Positions 9,037 through 18,731 of a stretch of DNA of 64,000 bases are shown here, piece after piece (position 1 is the stretch's first letter; the number at the start of each line of letters is the position of its first letter). A program made the position numbers and the translations under genes. The stretch is taken from the NCBI RefSeq assembly GCF_022397955.1, contig NZ_JAKEUQ010000003.1, positions 134,373 to 198,372 on the forward strand, written 5' to 3'. The notes under the pieces were generated by a model. That model was not told the DNA's origin. It did not search any database and was given only the letters and a program-made list of their open reading frames with translations. Source of the DNA: Vibrio sp. Isolate32 (lineage in GTDB: Bacteria; Pseudomonadota; Gammaproteobacteria; Enterobacterales; Vibrionaceae).

Positions 9037-9246
9037 GAAGTATCTCGTGTGAATCGATAATAGGGTTTTATCGGTGGTGACTAATGTTAATCATAGCCGA
9101 CACAATATATTTGAGCCTGTATTGGTCAGCTATTGTTTTTTAAGCGTGCTCATTAACTGTTTTGTTAAGTGTAGTGCTTGTTGGTTTGGACGACCACTTC
9201 AACGCTACTCTTTACTTACAACTAATGACTCATTACTTAGAACAAA

Positions 9247-10053
9247 CTATTCTGCGCTTGCAACAAACAGTTGTTTGCCGTGCAGTTTAAAGTTATTAAT
9301 CAGTTCCTGGCCCTTAGGATTAACTAACCAGTCACTGAATACTTTCGCAGCTTGATAATTGATACTTGGGTAGCGTTCTGGGTTAACAAGAATTACTTGG
9401 TAAGGGTTAAACAGGTTCTTGTCGCCTTGGAAGAGGATTTTAAGATGCAATTTGTTTTGGTAAGCCAGCCAAGTACCACGGTCTGTCATTGTGTAGCCTT
9501 GCATCTCAGACGCCATGTTAAGAGTAGGGCCCATACCTTGACCAACACTGCGGTAACCACCAAAGTTTGGTTCTATTTTAGTTTGTTCCCAAATGCCCAT
9601 CTCTTTTTTGTGAGTACCAGAGTCGTCACCACGAGATACAAATGTCACATTATTATTCGCGATCGCTTTAAACACATCAGTAACTGCTTTTTGAGATTCA
9701 ATTTTCGCGGGGTCACTTTGTGGACCGACGATGACAAAGTCGTTGTACATCAACTTACGAGGTAGAACGCCGTAACCTTTTTCTACAAAATTCTCTTCCG
9801 CTTTTGGTGCGTGAGTCATCACTAAATCGACATCGCCGTTTTCGCCCATGCGAAGGGATTTACCTGTACCAGCGGCAAGAACATCAACCTTGATGCCAGA
9901 ATCCTTTTCGAACTCAGGTAATAAGTAGTCCAATAGACCAGAGTGATAAGTACTTGTGGTTGTCGCCAACTTGATATGAGTGGTGTTTTCCGCGCTGCTA
10001 GCCGTGCAACTGACGAAAGATAAAGCTGCAATAGTTAGGGGAATTGCTTTCAT
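9247..10053 (-). CDS. tupA: Tungstate-type ABC transporter substrate-binding protein
   Basis: A periplasmic binding protein of about 268 residues. The signal sequence MKAIPLTIAALSFVSCTASSAE precedes the mature part, which opens with IKLATTTSTYHSGLLDYLLPE. The TTTST oxyanion-binding motif is diagnostic of the TupA group. LAAGTGKSLRMGENGDVDLV and FVSRGDDSGTHKKE follow, as in tungstate-binding proteins. Start 10053 gives the best signal peptide; in-frame ATGs at 10068 and 10128 are possible but less convincing. A sigma-54 type promoter lies about 115-130 bases upstream. Expected role: high-affinity capture of tungstate (possibly molybdate) for the cofactor enzymes encoded downstream. Confidence 0.88.
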   Translation of the reverse strand: MKAIPLTIAALSFVSCTASSAENTTHIKLATTTSTYHSGLLDYLLPEFEKDSGIKVDVLAAGTGKSLRMGENGDVDLVMTHAPKAEENFVEKGYGVLPRKLMYNDFVIVGPQSDPAKIESQKAVTDVFKAIANNNVTFVSRGDDSGTHKKEMGIWEQTKIEPNFGGYRSVGQGMGPTLNMASEMQGYTMTDRGTWLAYQNKLHLKILFQGDKNLFNPYQVILVNPERYPSINYQAAKVFSDWLVNPKGQELINNFKLHGKQLFVASAE

Positions 10054-10167
10054 TATTACTATGTCCATTCTGTTATAAATGAATGACATGCCTTCAGCTT
10101 TAAACGACTCAAAGAAGGGCATGTGCATAAGACGCTAATTGTTCTAATTAGAAATCTACACCTCATA

Positions 10168-10184
10168 AGCAATCTTAATGCCAA
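10168..10184 (-). promoter_or_regulatory. Sigma-54 (-24/-12) promoter of tupA
   Basis: On the minus strand the sequence reads TTGGCATTAAGATTGCT. This matches TGGCRY-N5-TTGCW exactly in both elements and spacing. Predicted transcription start is near 10156, leaving an untranslated leader of about 100 bases before tupA. Confidence 0.8.
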
Positions 10185-10272
10185 CAAATCATGCGCCGGA
10201 TCTCATTAAATTGCGGTTGTTTGGGTGAAATTTCGTCATTTAACCCATTAAAATGAAATAAAACATGAGCAA

Positions 10273-10286
10273 GGACAAAATGTCGC
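10273..10286. promoter_or_regulatory. Palindromic candidate activator site upstream of tupA
   Basis: GGACAAAATGTCGC contains the perfect palindrome GACA-AAA-TGTC (10274-10284). It lies about 95 bases upstream of the tupA -24 element, a normal distance for a sigma-54 enhancer site, and 70 bases before the response-regulator start. The same core recurs at 25026-25036 upstream of the fdh operon. It is also part of a longer inverted repeat (10269-10300, TTGTCCCTGCT as right arm, one mismatch). Confidence 0.65.
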
Positions 10287-10355
10287 ATATTGTCCCTGCT
10301 AGATAAAAGGTTAATTGGTACACTCTGTCCCAACTTTCTCTATCAACTGATCATT

Positions 10356-11819
10356 ATGTCTTTACCTAGTTCAAACGCCTCTAACCTCAATCTAAACCCC
10401 TTGACTCAATATCAGGCGTTTTCGGTCCTGGTGGTCGATGATGAAATTGGTATGCAGGCAATTTTAAAGAAAGCACTATGTAAGTACTTTGGCAAGGTGT
10501 CGAGTGCCGGTTCTGTAGAAGAAGCAGAAACGCTACGTTGCAATGATCATTTCGATCTGATTGTTCTCGATATCAACCTTCCGGGCCGCTCTGGTATTGA
10601 GTGGGAAGAAGCCTTCAGTGATAGCGACCGAAAGGCAGACGTTATCTTTATGACTGGCTATGCCGATCTAGAGATGACCATATCAGCACTCAAGCTTGGT
10701 GCCTCAGATTTCATTTTAAAGCCATTTAACTTAGGACAGATGATACAAGCTGTACTGCGTTGTATGGATAAGCGCCTTGACCAAAGAATGCAGTACGCGT
10801 TGAAGCGTGATGTCAGCCGCCACATCAAAACTGAGATCATTGGTAACTCAGATAAGACCAAACAACTTAAACTGCTTATCAGCCAATTTGCACCATCACG
10901 AGCGTCAGTTTTGGTTGAAGGTGAGTCAGGTACCGGTAAAGAGTTGGTTGCACGTGGTGTTCATGAAGCCAGTAAACGAACTGGACCATTTGTACCAATC
11001 AACTGTGGTGCGATTGCTCCAGAGCTTCTCGAAAGTGAATTGTTTGGCCATACTTCTGGTGCCTTTACTGGTGCGAAGAAGAATCGTGAAGGTTTATTCA
11101 GAGTTGCTAATGGCGGTACGTTATTCCTCGATGAAATTGGCGAAATGCCACTGCCAATGCAAGCTGCATTACTGAGAGTGCTCGAGCAACGCACCATTCG
11201 TCCAGTTGGCAGTGAGAAAGAGATCTCTGTGGATGTACGCGTTGTCGCGGCAACCAATCGAAATCTACAAGAAGAAGTCGAGAAAGGACACTTCCGTCGT
11301 GATCTATTTTACCGTCTGAATGTACTCAAGATAGACGTGACTCCGTTGAGAGAACGACCATCGGATTTGATTGAGCTTGTTCCTTACTTCACACGCTTAT
11401 TATCAAGTGAACTTGGTATGCCTATTCCAAACTGGGCTCATGAGGATATCTTGGCGATGAATGAGTACGAGTGGCCTGGCAATATTCGTGAACTTAAGAA
11501 CTTAGTTGAACGCTGCATTCTGTTAGACAAGCCACCAGCTCACTATTGGCGAGAGATTAATGGTGACCCGGTACCTGCTAACATTTCAGTGACGGCGTCA
11601 CACGAAGCAGAAGTGCCTAACTTAAATAGCAATGGCACTGTTGAGGGGTATCCAAACACATGGACGCTTAAGGAAGTTGAGAAAGCACATATAGAACAAA
11701 TTGTTAGTTTCCGCGAGGGCAATAAGTCTGCAGCGGCAAGAGATCTTGGTGTTGCTCGTAAAACCTTAGAACGCAAATACAAAGACTGGAACACAGAAGG
11801 CTCTGAATATGCCGATTAG
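10356..11819 (+). CDS. Sigma-54-dependent response regulator
   Basis: An NtrC-type regulator of 487 residues. The receiver domain (about 20-140) has the phospho-acceptor Asp at residue 72 in FDLIVLDINLPG. The AAA+ domain (about 155-390) has Walker A GESGTGKE, the sigma-54-contacting loop GAFTGA and Walker B LFLDEIGEM. The C-terminus is a Fis-type helix-turn-helix, NKSAAARDLGVARKTLERK. The start at 10356 (MSLPSSNAS) is preferred; an in-frame TTG at 10290 would add 22 residues and overlap the palindromic site. It overlaps its kinase gene by 11 bases and diverges from tupA. It is the only sigma-54 activator in the window and therefore the likely user of the three -24/-12 promoters found here. 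Confidence 0.92.
   Translation: MSLPSSNASNLNLNPLTQYQAFSVLVVDDEIGMQAILKKALCKYFGKVSSAGSVEEAETLRCNDHFDLIVLDINLPGRSGIEWEEAFSDSDRKADVIFMTGYADLEMTISALKLGASDFILKPFNLGQMIQAVLRCMDKRLDQRMQYALKRDVSRHIKTEIIGNSDKTKQLKLLISQFAPSRASVLVEGESGTGKELVARGVHEASKRTGPFVPINCGAIAPELLESELFGHTSGAFTGAKKNREGLFRVANGGTLFLDEIGEMPLPMQAALLRVLEQRTIRPVGSEKEISVDVRVVAATNRNLQEEVEKGHFRRDLFYRLNVLKIDVTPLRERPSDLIELVPYFTRLLSSELGMPIPNWAHEDILAMNEYEWPGNIRELKNLVERCILLDKPPAHYWREINGDPVPANISVTASHEAEVPNLNSNGTVEGYPNTWTLKEVEKAHIEQIVSFREGNKSAAARDLGVARKTLERKYKDWNTEGSEYAD
11589..11601. other. matS site (MatP-binding) inside the response-regulator gene
   Basis: GTGACGGCGTCAC matches the consensus GTGACRNYGTCAC at every position. MatP binding to such sites organises the Ter macrodomain; matP is encoded in this window. 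Confidence 0.85.
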
Positions 11820-13836
11820 ACGCCAGTGGTGGGCCAAGTGGGCGTTCCGTTTCAAAACTATGGTTCGCTACCGTTTACTGTTTCTCACGTCAGCCCCAAT
11901 TTTTTTAACGCTTTTTGCTCTTGTCGCTATTACTTTGTATTGGTCTGTGCACTACACGTGGCAAGGGGCTTTGACCGATGTAGATGAGCGCCTAGACGTG
12001 GCAGACAACAGTATTCATCTGATTCAAAACCAGCAAGCTTACAACGTGCGTGCGTTTGCTGAGTCTTACAATTTTCAAATGAAGCTTGCGAGCGACGTGC
12101 CTCAAGATGAACTCATCCGTTGGGTTTCAGATAACAAATCTCGATATGAACTGGATTTTTTGCGTTGGCATCGTGTCGAAAGCATGAATAAGAAACTTGA
12201 GTACCTGAATCTCACTTACAAATCTCATTTTTTCAGTGTGTTAGACAGTGATGAGCTCAATTACTTAGATCGGGATCTTGCTAAAAAGGCAGAGGTTCCG
12301 ATGCTCAATGGGTATGATGTCGAAACACGTGGCTTGGTGAGCCGCACTGTCGTATCCATTAAAGATAAACACGACCATGTGATCGGCTTTCTTGATGGTG
12401 GGATTTTGCTGAATAACAGCACTCAGTTGGTCGATCAGATCAGAAACCTGATCTATCCCCACAGAGAGGGTTTCAACCGTCATGTAGGAACGGTCACCGT
12501 ATTTCTTGATGATCTCCGCGTGAGCACCAACGTGCCATTGAGCAGTGAAGACAGTGTAGGGCGTGCGATTGGCACGCGCGTTTCTCATGAGGTTCATTCT
12601 AAAGTCTTGAACGAAGGCAAAAAGTGGCTCGACAGAGCGTATGTATACGATGCTTGGTACATTACAGCTTATCAGCCTATTCACGACCAATTTGGTAACG
12701 TGATCGGCATGCTTTATACCGGTTACCTAATTTGGCCGCTCATTGAAACCTATCTGACCAACCTAGGCGAGATCAGCATTACCATTGTACTGTTGTTGCT
12801 TGTATCAGGGTTCATCGTTTACCGAGGGGCACGCGATCTTTTCAACCCAATCGAACGCATTCATAAAGTGGTGAAGTTCGTACAGATGGGACAAGACAAG
12901 CGAATTGGTACACTAGGTTTGGATGATCAACACGAACTTACGTTACTCGCTAAGCAGTTCGACAAAATGTTAGATCTGCTGCATGAACGCAATCAAGAGA
13001 TTCAACAAGCAGCGCTATCGCTAGAGTGTAAAGTGCATTCTCGTACCGCGAGTTTAAAAGAGAAAACTGAAGAGCTCGAATTGCACATCAAACTGCTTAA
13101 TCAAGCCAGAGATAAGCTGGTGGTCAATGAAAAGCTAGCCGCATTAGGTGAATTAACGGCAGGCATTGCTCATGAGATCAATAATCCAACTGCAGTGATT
13201 CTTGGCAACGTTGAATTGATGAAGTTTGAACTAGGCGATGACGTGAGCCGTGTAGACGAAGAAGTCCACTCCATTATGGAGCAGATAGACCGAATTCGAA
13301 ACATTACGCGAAGCCTACTTCAATACAGCCGCCACGGCGGCGTGCAAGATGAGATTACGTGGCAACACATCAACCCGATCGTTGATGAAAGTATCACGCT
13401 CGTGAAAACCGGGGCGAAAAAGCGCGATATGGTTTACGTTTCGAACTTAAACGCTAAAACATCGGTTGAAGTAAATAGAAACCAACTGTTGCAGATTCTG
13501 GTTAACCTACAAATGAATGCGATTCATGCGATGGACGGACAGGGAACATTAACGATTTCGAGTGAAGACTGGGTTGAGAACGGCATATCTCATGGTGCTA
13601 TCGTGCATGTTGTAGACGAAGGTTGTGGCATTAAAGCAGAGCAATTAAAACGAATCTTCTCACCATTCTATACAACGAAACGCGACGGTACTGGCTTAGG
13701 CTTATCCGTATCTCAAAGTATCTTGAGCCAAATTGGGGGTGAGATACGCGTAGAATCAGAAGTGGGCAAAGGAAGCCGCTTTAGTATTTACTTGCAACAA
13801 AAAGCGACACCTCAATTATTGGTTTCAAACCTCTAA
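11809..13836 (+). CDS. Cache-domain sensor histidine kinase
   Basis: A membrane kinase of 675 residues, partner of the preceding response regulator. A transmembrane segment near 22-46 is followed by a large periplasmic sensor (about 47-325) of double-Cache type, containing DGGILLNNS and GMLYTGYLIWP. A second membrane segment (about 323-342) leads to a HAMP-like linker and a coiled coil (about 395-440). The dimerisation domain carries the phospho-acceptor His455 in GIAHEINNPTAV. The ATPase domain shows NLQMNAIHAM, DEGCGI and GTGLGLSV. The ligand is unknown; from the neighbours a tungstate, molybdate or formate-linked signal would be plausible, but this is inference. Confidence 0.9.
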   Translation: MPIRRQWWAKWAFRFKTMVRYRLLFLTSAPIFLTLFALVAITLYWSVHYTWQGALTDVDERLDVADNSIHLIQNQQAYNVRAFAESYNFQMKLASDVPQDELIRWVSDNKSRYELDFLRWHRVESMNKKLEYLNLTYKSHFFSVLDSDELNYLDRDLAKKAEVPMLNGYDVETRGLVSRTVVSIKDKHDHVIGFLDGGILLNNSTQLVDQIRNLIYPHREGFNRHVGTVTVFLDDLRVSTNVPLSSEDSVGRAIGTRVSHEVHSKVLNEGKKWLDRAYVYDAWYITAYQPIHDQFGNVIGMLYTGYLIWPLIETYLTNLGEISITIVLLLLVSGFIVYRGARDLFNPIERIHKVVKFVQMGQDKRIGTLGLDDQHELTLLAKQFDKMLDLLHERNQEIQQAALSLECKVHSRTASLKEKTEELELHIKLLNQARDKLVVNEKLAALGELTAGIAHEINNPTAVILGNVELMKFELGDDVSRVDEEVHSIMEQIDRIRNITRSLLQYSRHGGVQDEITWQHINPIVDESITLVKTGAKKRDMVYVSNLNAKTSVEVNRNQLLQILVNLQMNAIHAMDGQGTLTISSEDWVENGISHGAIVHVVDEGCGIKAEQLKRIFSPFYTTKRDGTGLGLSVSQSILSQIGGEIRVESEVGKGSRFSIYLQQKATPQLLVSNL

Positions 13837-14097
13837 GTTAATTAAAGTAACTGTCACTCGATATTTACTTTAAGTACTTAGGCTGTTACTTGAACTTTCA
13901 GCTCAAGCACGAAAATCCCGCACTATTAATTCAGCACCGACCAAACCTCAACCTTTACCGGTTTGACCTATACCTCTTTTTGTTATGCAATAATATGTAT
14001 ATTTATTAATCTTGATGCGTTTCATCGTGAACTGTACGAAATTTTGATAACTTGGTTCAAAATACATAATCAAGACAAATGTTAAAGTCAGTCAGCT

Positions 14098-15717
14098 ATG
14101 AAATTAAGTAATTTATCTATCAAGTTAAAACTCGCCTCAATTGTCGTCCTAGCGGTTGTATTACTGGTAATGGCATCAACATTTAATTTGATGCAACAAC
14201 GAGCCAGTTCTATGAAGGAACGGCAAGATAAGCTCAGCGCTCAAGTTGAAACGGCCGTTAGCTTAGCTAGCTATTACTACAGCCAACGCAGCTTGCTCGG
14301 TGAAGAAATCGCAAAGGAGCGTGCGCTGCAAGCGATTGAAACGCTTCGTTACGACAACACCAATTACTTCTGGGTCCTCAACCAGCAACTCAACATTATT
14401 AGCCACCCATTAAAACCAGAGTTAAACGGCACTAACGCAGGTAACTTGAAAGATGGAGCCGGAAAACACCATTGGCGTGAAATGGTGACGATCTCGCGCT
14501 CTCCTCAAGAGAAAGGCTTTCTCGATTACCAGTGGATGAGCCCTCAAGGTGAACTCGAAGATAAAATCTCTTACGTACAACTCTTCCCAGAATGGAACTG
14601 GATTATTGGTTCGGGAATACTGGTCGCTGATATTCAAGAGGCTTTCTACGCATTAGCACTGAATGAAGGCGTGGTCGAGGTTATTCTATCAGGCTTACTG
14701 TTTGCGATGGGGTATGCGATTTCGAATAACATCCTTGTCCCGCTTAACAAGCTTATCGATAACACGCATAAGATTGCCGATGGTGACCTTCGTGTTCGTA
14801 TGAACATGACACGCAAAGATGAGTTGGGCGATATGAGCCACCAGATCGATACCATGCTCGACAAACTGCAAACCACGGTTCGTACAGCAAACGAGTCTGC
14901 GGACCTGTCTAGTAATATGGCAAGTCATATCGCACAGGCCAGTGAAGAAGCAGCAACCAGCGTGAATTCACAACACGCGCAGCTTGAGTTGTTGTCGACT
15001 GCAATGACAGAGATGAGCGCGACCATTTCAGATGTCGCTATGAATGCAGAAAACACAGCCGCAAGTACCAACAAAGTAGTGGTTCACGCTAACCAAAATG
15101 ATGAAAATATGAAGGTAACGGCAACGACGATATCTCAAGTGTCTGAGAATATTTCGACGTCAAATAACTTGGTTAGAGATCTTCAATCTGGCGTCACCGA
15201 GATAAGCCAAGTGGTTGGTGTGATTCGTGATGTGTCTGAGCAAACTAATCTATTAGCATTAAACGCAGCTATTGAAGCAGCACGCGCAGGAGAGCAGGGC
15301 CGTGGGTTTGCTGTGGTTGCTGATGAAGTTCGTAATCTAGCGAGTCGCACGCAGAACTCGACTAACGAGGTACAATCAACCATCGAAAAGCTAACACAAC
15401 AAGCCGAACGCACATTTAATGCTATGCAAAGCAGCAATGAAAAAGTGGACCACAGCGTGGTTGCATCTAACGAGACACGCCAGCAACTCGATGTGATTGT
15501 AAATGAGCTACACAACGCTAATGACCTGGTCTCTCAAATTGCTGCAGTGTCTGAACAGCAGAGCACAGTAGCAACAGAGATGAGTGAGAGTGTAACTGGT
15601 ATTCATTTGGCCGCTAACGAGGTACTACAGGCTTCCCAATCGCTTGCTGAAGACAGTCAGAAGATGGCAAACACCACTGAACATCTCACTGAACAGTTGA
15701 AGTACTTTAAGGTTTAA
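14098..15717 (+). CDS. Methyl-accepting chemotaxis protein, single-Cache type
   Basis: A 539-residue chemoreceptor. Membrane segment 1 (about 11-28) and segment 2 (about 192-212) flank a periplasmic single-Cache domain (about 35-185) with [18 protein letters not shown], as in receptors for small organic acids. A HAMP domain (about 213-265) and the methylation helices follow. The conserved signalling tip is [23 protein letters not shown]. There is no C-terminal pentapeptide for CheR binding. Its position behind the formate/tungstate two-component genes hints at a shared stimulus, but it has its own 260-bp upstream region and so probably its own promoter. Confidence 0.93.
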   Translation: MKLSNLSIKLKLASIVVLAVVLLVMASTFNLMQQRASSMKERQDKLSAQVETAVSLASYYYSQRSLLGEEIAKERALQAIETLRYDNTNYFWVLNQQLNIISHPLKPELNGTNAGNLKDGAGKHHWREMVTISRSPQEKGFLDYQWMSPQGELEDKISYVQLFPEWNWIIGSGILVADIQEAFYALALNEGVVEVILSGLLFAMGYAISNNILVPLNKLIDNTHKIADGDLRVRMNMTRKDELGDMSHQIDTMLDKLQTTVRTANESADLSSNMASHIAQASEEAATSVNSQHAQLELLSTAMTEMSATISDVAMNAENTAASTNKVVVHANQNDENMKVTATTISQVSENISTSNNLVRDLQSGVTEISQVVGVIRDVSEQTNLLALNAAIEAARAGEQGRGFAVVADEVRNLASRTQNSTNEVQSTIEKLTQQAERTFNAMQSSNEKVDHSVVASNETRQQLDVIVNELHNANDLVSQIAAVSEQQSTVATEMSESVTGIHLAANEVLQASQSLAEDSQKMANTTEHLTEQLKYFKV

Positions 15718-15780
15718 CGCTGCTCACCATTAAACTCATAGAATCTTAGAACCAATAGCTGTTAAATAGGCGGCAACCAT

Positions 15781-15820
15781 AAAAACCACCTCCGAACCTT
15801 ATTCAAATGCGGAGGTGTTC
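15781..15820 (-). terminator. Rho-independent terminator of the mscS-type pseudogene
   Basis: On the minus strand CACCTCCG and CGGAGGTG pair around a loop of about 15 bases and are followed by GTTTTT. Confidence 0.75.
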
Positions 15821-15834
15821 TTGTTTCGAACAAT

Positions 15835-16736
15835 CTAGTTATCAAACTAAAGCTACGAGTGGCAGCCACTGAGATTTTAGGTGGGTTGATATTGTGTTTC
15901 TTAAACTCTTTCATGACACGAAGCGTAATGTCAGTCTCGAATAGTTTCTCATAGGCTGTATCGACCACATAAGCCTTACAGGTTAGCTGTATTGCTAGGT
16001 AGTTGTCGGTAATAGTCTGTTTCACAATACTATCACTGACTTAGGTAGGTGGATGTAACGGCTTGATGATGCCGTTTCCTGTATTAGATCACGGGCGAGG
16101 GTGATGTCCTCATCCATACCGACGTAAAACGGAATCACCACGTGCATAACCAACGCGCCATAGTTACCACTGGTGGTGACATCGTTTAAGAACTTGTTGT
16201 TAGGAATTGTGATGATGTCGTCTTTCAAAGTTCTGATACGTACCGAGCGTAAACCGATAGTAATAATGTCACCGTAGTTACCCTTGAGTGTGACACTGTC
16301 ACCTGTGTGAGGTGGTCTATCAATTATTACGGTGATGCTCGCGATGAAAGAGGCCGCCAAATCTTTTAAGGCAAAGCCAACCGACACCGCTAGGGTACCG
16401 CCAATCAGAGCCAAGATTAGGTCGTTGATGCGGAAACTCATCATGAACACGATAGAGCAGTGCTCACGTAAATAAAGAACTGCATGAACGATTGAAGCTT
16501 TTGCAACAGCATTCGATATTGAATGAACTGGCTATAGTTCGTCACCATTGAGTTAATGAGTTTCAATAATAACCACATCGCTGCAATGACGATAATAGAG
16601 AAGAACACGCCATTCCAGCGCACCAAACTCGCAATCTTAGCAATGTTTTCTACATTGGCTAATCTTCTGTCGCGTAAGTCGGGAAACTTACCGCCGTCGC
16701 TAAGCCAGCAAGTCATAGGATAAATAACTTCTTCAT
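15835..16736 (-). pseudogene. MscS-family mechanosensitive channel gene, multiply frameshifted
   Basis: Fragments in different frames add up to an MscS-type channel with a signal peptide: MKKLFIL at the start (ATG at 16736), LAGLATAVSFPTYA, membrane segments around WNGVFFSIIVIAAMWLLLKL, the pore-lining region MMSFRINDLILALIGGTLAV, GFALKDLAASF, and the beta domain with GDIITIGLRSVRIRTLKDD. Lesions: an in-frame TGA after FIL, a frameshift near 16683, another near 16445, another near 16025, and a two-base insertion near 15845 that hides the probable original stop at 15835. Each piece is well conserved, so decay looks recent. No functional channel can be made. Confidence 0.88.
16290..16302. other. 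matS site inside the mscS-type pseudogene
   Basis: GTGACACTGTCAC matches the MatP-binding consensus GTGACRNYGTCAC exactly. It survives although the host gene is dead. Confidence 0.85.
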
Positions 16737-16974
16737 TTTACTTCACCAATAAATGTTGACGGTCGAGAACGTTGGTAATGTGACGGAACTAGTGATCAGA
16801 GATTATTGGCTTATTTATCACTCCATAAATAGAAATCAAAAATGTGAGTTACCTCAAACTATGATTTAGCTAGGTTATCGCTCACTTATTAGCGTGTAAT
16901 TGCAATCAATACTTGCAGTTCAAGCACTGAACAAGTAACGTTGCGGCGTTTTTCACATTAAAAAGGTAAAGGCA

Positions 16975-18558
16975 TTGATCTCCACAGCAAATATCACCCA
17001 ACAATTCGGCGCTAAGCCACTTTTCGAAAATATTTCAGTTAAGTTCGGCGAAGGTAACCGTTACGGTTTAATCGGCGCGAATGGCTGTGGTAAATCGACG
17101 TTCATGAAGATCCTATCTGGTGAACTAGAGCCGACTTCTGGTAACGTAAGCTACGATCCAAACGAGCGCGTAGCTAAGCTAAACCAGGACCAATTTGCTT
17201 ACGAAGAATTCACGGTAATCGACACGGTTATCATGGGTCACAAAGAGCTATGGGCAATCAAGCAAGAGCGTGACCGCATTTACTCTTTGCCAGAAATGAG
17301 CGAAGAAGACGGCATGAAAGTTGCTGACCTAGAAGTTCAGTTCGCTGAAATGGACGGTTACATGGCTGAAGCGAAAGCGGGTGAGCTTCTTCTTGCTGTT
17401 GGTATTGAAGAATCACAACACTTCGGTCTGATGAGCGAAGTTGCACCAGGTTGGAAACTTCGTGTGCTTCTAGCGCAAGTTCTATTCGCAGACCCGCACA
17501 TCATGCTTCTAGACGAACCAACGAACAACCTGGACATGGACACTATCCGCTGGTTGGAAGAGACACTAAACCAACGTAACTGCACAATGATCATCATTTC
17601 GCACGACCGTCATTTCCTAAACTCTGTATGTACACACATGGCTGACCTAGATTACGGTGAGCTTCGCCTGTTCCCAGGTAACTACGATGAGTACATGACT
17701 GCAGCAACTCAAGCGCGTGAACGTCTACTGTCTGACAACGCTAAGAAGAAAGCGCAAATCGCTGAACTTCAAACGTTCGTTTCTCGTTTCTCTGCTAACG
17801 CATCTAAAGCGAAGCAAGCTACGTCTCGTGCTAAGCAAATCGATAAGATTCAGCTTGAAGAAGTGAAAGCTTCTAGCCGTCAAAACCCATTCATTCGTTT
17901 TGAACAGTCTAAAGAGCTATTCCGTAACGCACTTGTGGTTGAAAGCCTATCTCAAGGTTTTGAAGAAGACCTATTCAACAAGTTCGATGCAATCTTCGAA
18001 GTAGGTGAACGCGTAGCTATCATCGGTGAGAACGGTGTGGGTAAAACAACACTACTGAACACACTAGCTGGCGAACTTGAAGCTCGTACAGGTGAGTACA
18101 AGTGGTCTGAAAACTCAAACATCGGTTACTACGCTCAAGACCATGCTCATGACTTCGAAGAAGACATGAACCTGTTCGACTGGATGAGCCAATGGCGTCA
18201 AGAAGGTGAAGACGAGCAGGTTGTTCGTGGCTTCCTAGGTCGTATGCTGTTTGGTCAAGACGACATTAAGAAATCAGTTAAGGTAATTTCTGGTGGTGAG
18301 CAAGGTCGTATGCTTCTTGGTAAAATCATGATGCACAAGCCAAACATCCTACTTATGGATGAACCGACTAACCACATGGATATGGAATCTATCGAAGCGC
18401 TTAACTTGGCTCTTGAGAACTACAAAGGCACATTGTTCTTCGTATCTCACGACCGCGTATTCGTAGACTCTCTAGCAACACGTATTCTTGAAATCAAAGA
18501 TGGCAAGATCAATGATTTCCGTGGTACTTACGCTGAATTCCTAAAAGCACGTGGCTAA
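16975..18558 (+). CDS. ybiT: ABC-F family ATPase YbiT
   Basis: A soluble protein of 527 residues with two ABC ATPase domains and no membrane part. Walker A motifs are GANGCGKST (about 36-44) and GENGVGKTT (about 353-361). Domain 2 has the signature SGGEQGRM. The Walker B motifs both run into DEPTN ([14 protein letters not shown] and [13 protein letters not shown]). ABC-F proteins act on ribosomes in translation. The N-terminus [12 protein letters not shown] lines up with E. coli YbiT only if the TTG at 16975 is the start; AAAGG lies six bases upstream. It is a single gene ending in a strong terminator. Confidence 0.92.
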   Translation: MISTANITQQFGAKPLFENISVKFGEGNRYGLIGANGCGKSTFMKILSGELEPTSGNVSYDPNERVAKLNQDQFAYEEFTVIDTVIMGHKELWAIKQERDRIYSLPEMSEEDGMKVADLEVQFAEMDGYMAEAKAGELLLAVGIEESQHFGLMSEVAPGWKLRVLLAQVLFADPHIMLLDEPTNNLDMDTIRWLEETLNQRNCTMIIISHDRHFLNSVCTHMADLDYGELRLFPGNYDEYMTAATQARERLLSDNAKKKAQIAELQTFVSRFSANASKAKQATSRAKQIDKIQLEEVKASSRQNPFIRFEQSKELFRNALVVESLSQGFEEDLFNKFDAIFEVGERVAIIGENGVGKTTLLNTLAGELEARTGEYKWSENSNIGYYAQDHAHDFEEDMNLFDWMSQWRQEGEDEQVVRGFLGRMLFGQDDIKKSVKVISGGEQGRMLLGKIMMHKPNILLMDEPTNHMDMESIEALNLALENYKGTLFFVSHDRVFVDSLATRILEIKDGKINDFRGTYAEFLKARG

Positions 18559-18636
18559 TTAAGACTAGTGCTTCGGACAACCGCTGTTTGTAGACATCGA
18601 TAGTCTACAGGTAACGGAAAATGTCCTTATAGAATT

Positions 18637-18676
18637 AAAACGCCCTTATCAGCATAAAGCGATAAGGGCGTTTTTT
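18637..18676 (+). terminator. Rho-independent terminator after ybiT
   Basis: AAAACGCCCTTATC, a ten-base loop, then GATAAGGGCGTTTTTT. It could also serve the convergent chemoreceptor gene. Confidence 0.92.
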
Positions 18677-18731
18677 ATTACCTGCAGTTTATTCAGAGGT
18701 GGTGATAGTCCACAACAAAGTGGAATACACA

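Noticed and set aside
9352-9765. 137-codon open frame antisense to tupA
   Set aside because: Lies wholly opposite a well-supported gene and shows no domain.
12265-12690. 141-codon open frame antisense to the Cache kinase
   Set aside because: Shadow of the sensor domain coding strand; no motifs.
16971-16980. ATG start for ybiT
   Set aside because: No in-frame ATG gives the conserved N-terminus; TTG at 16975 aligns with the family.
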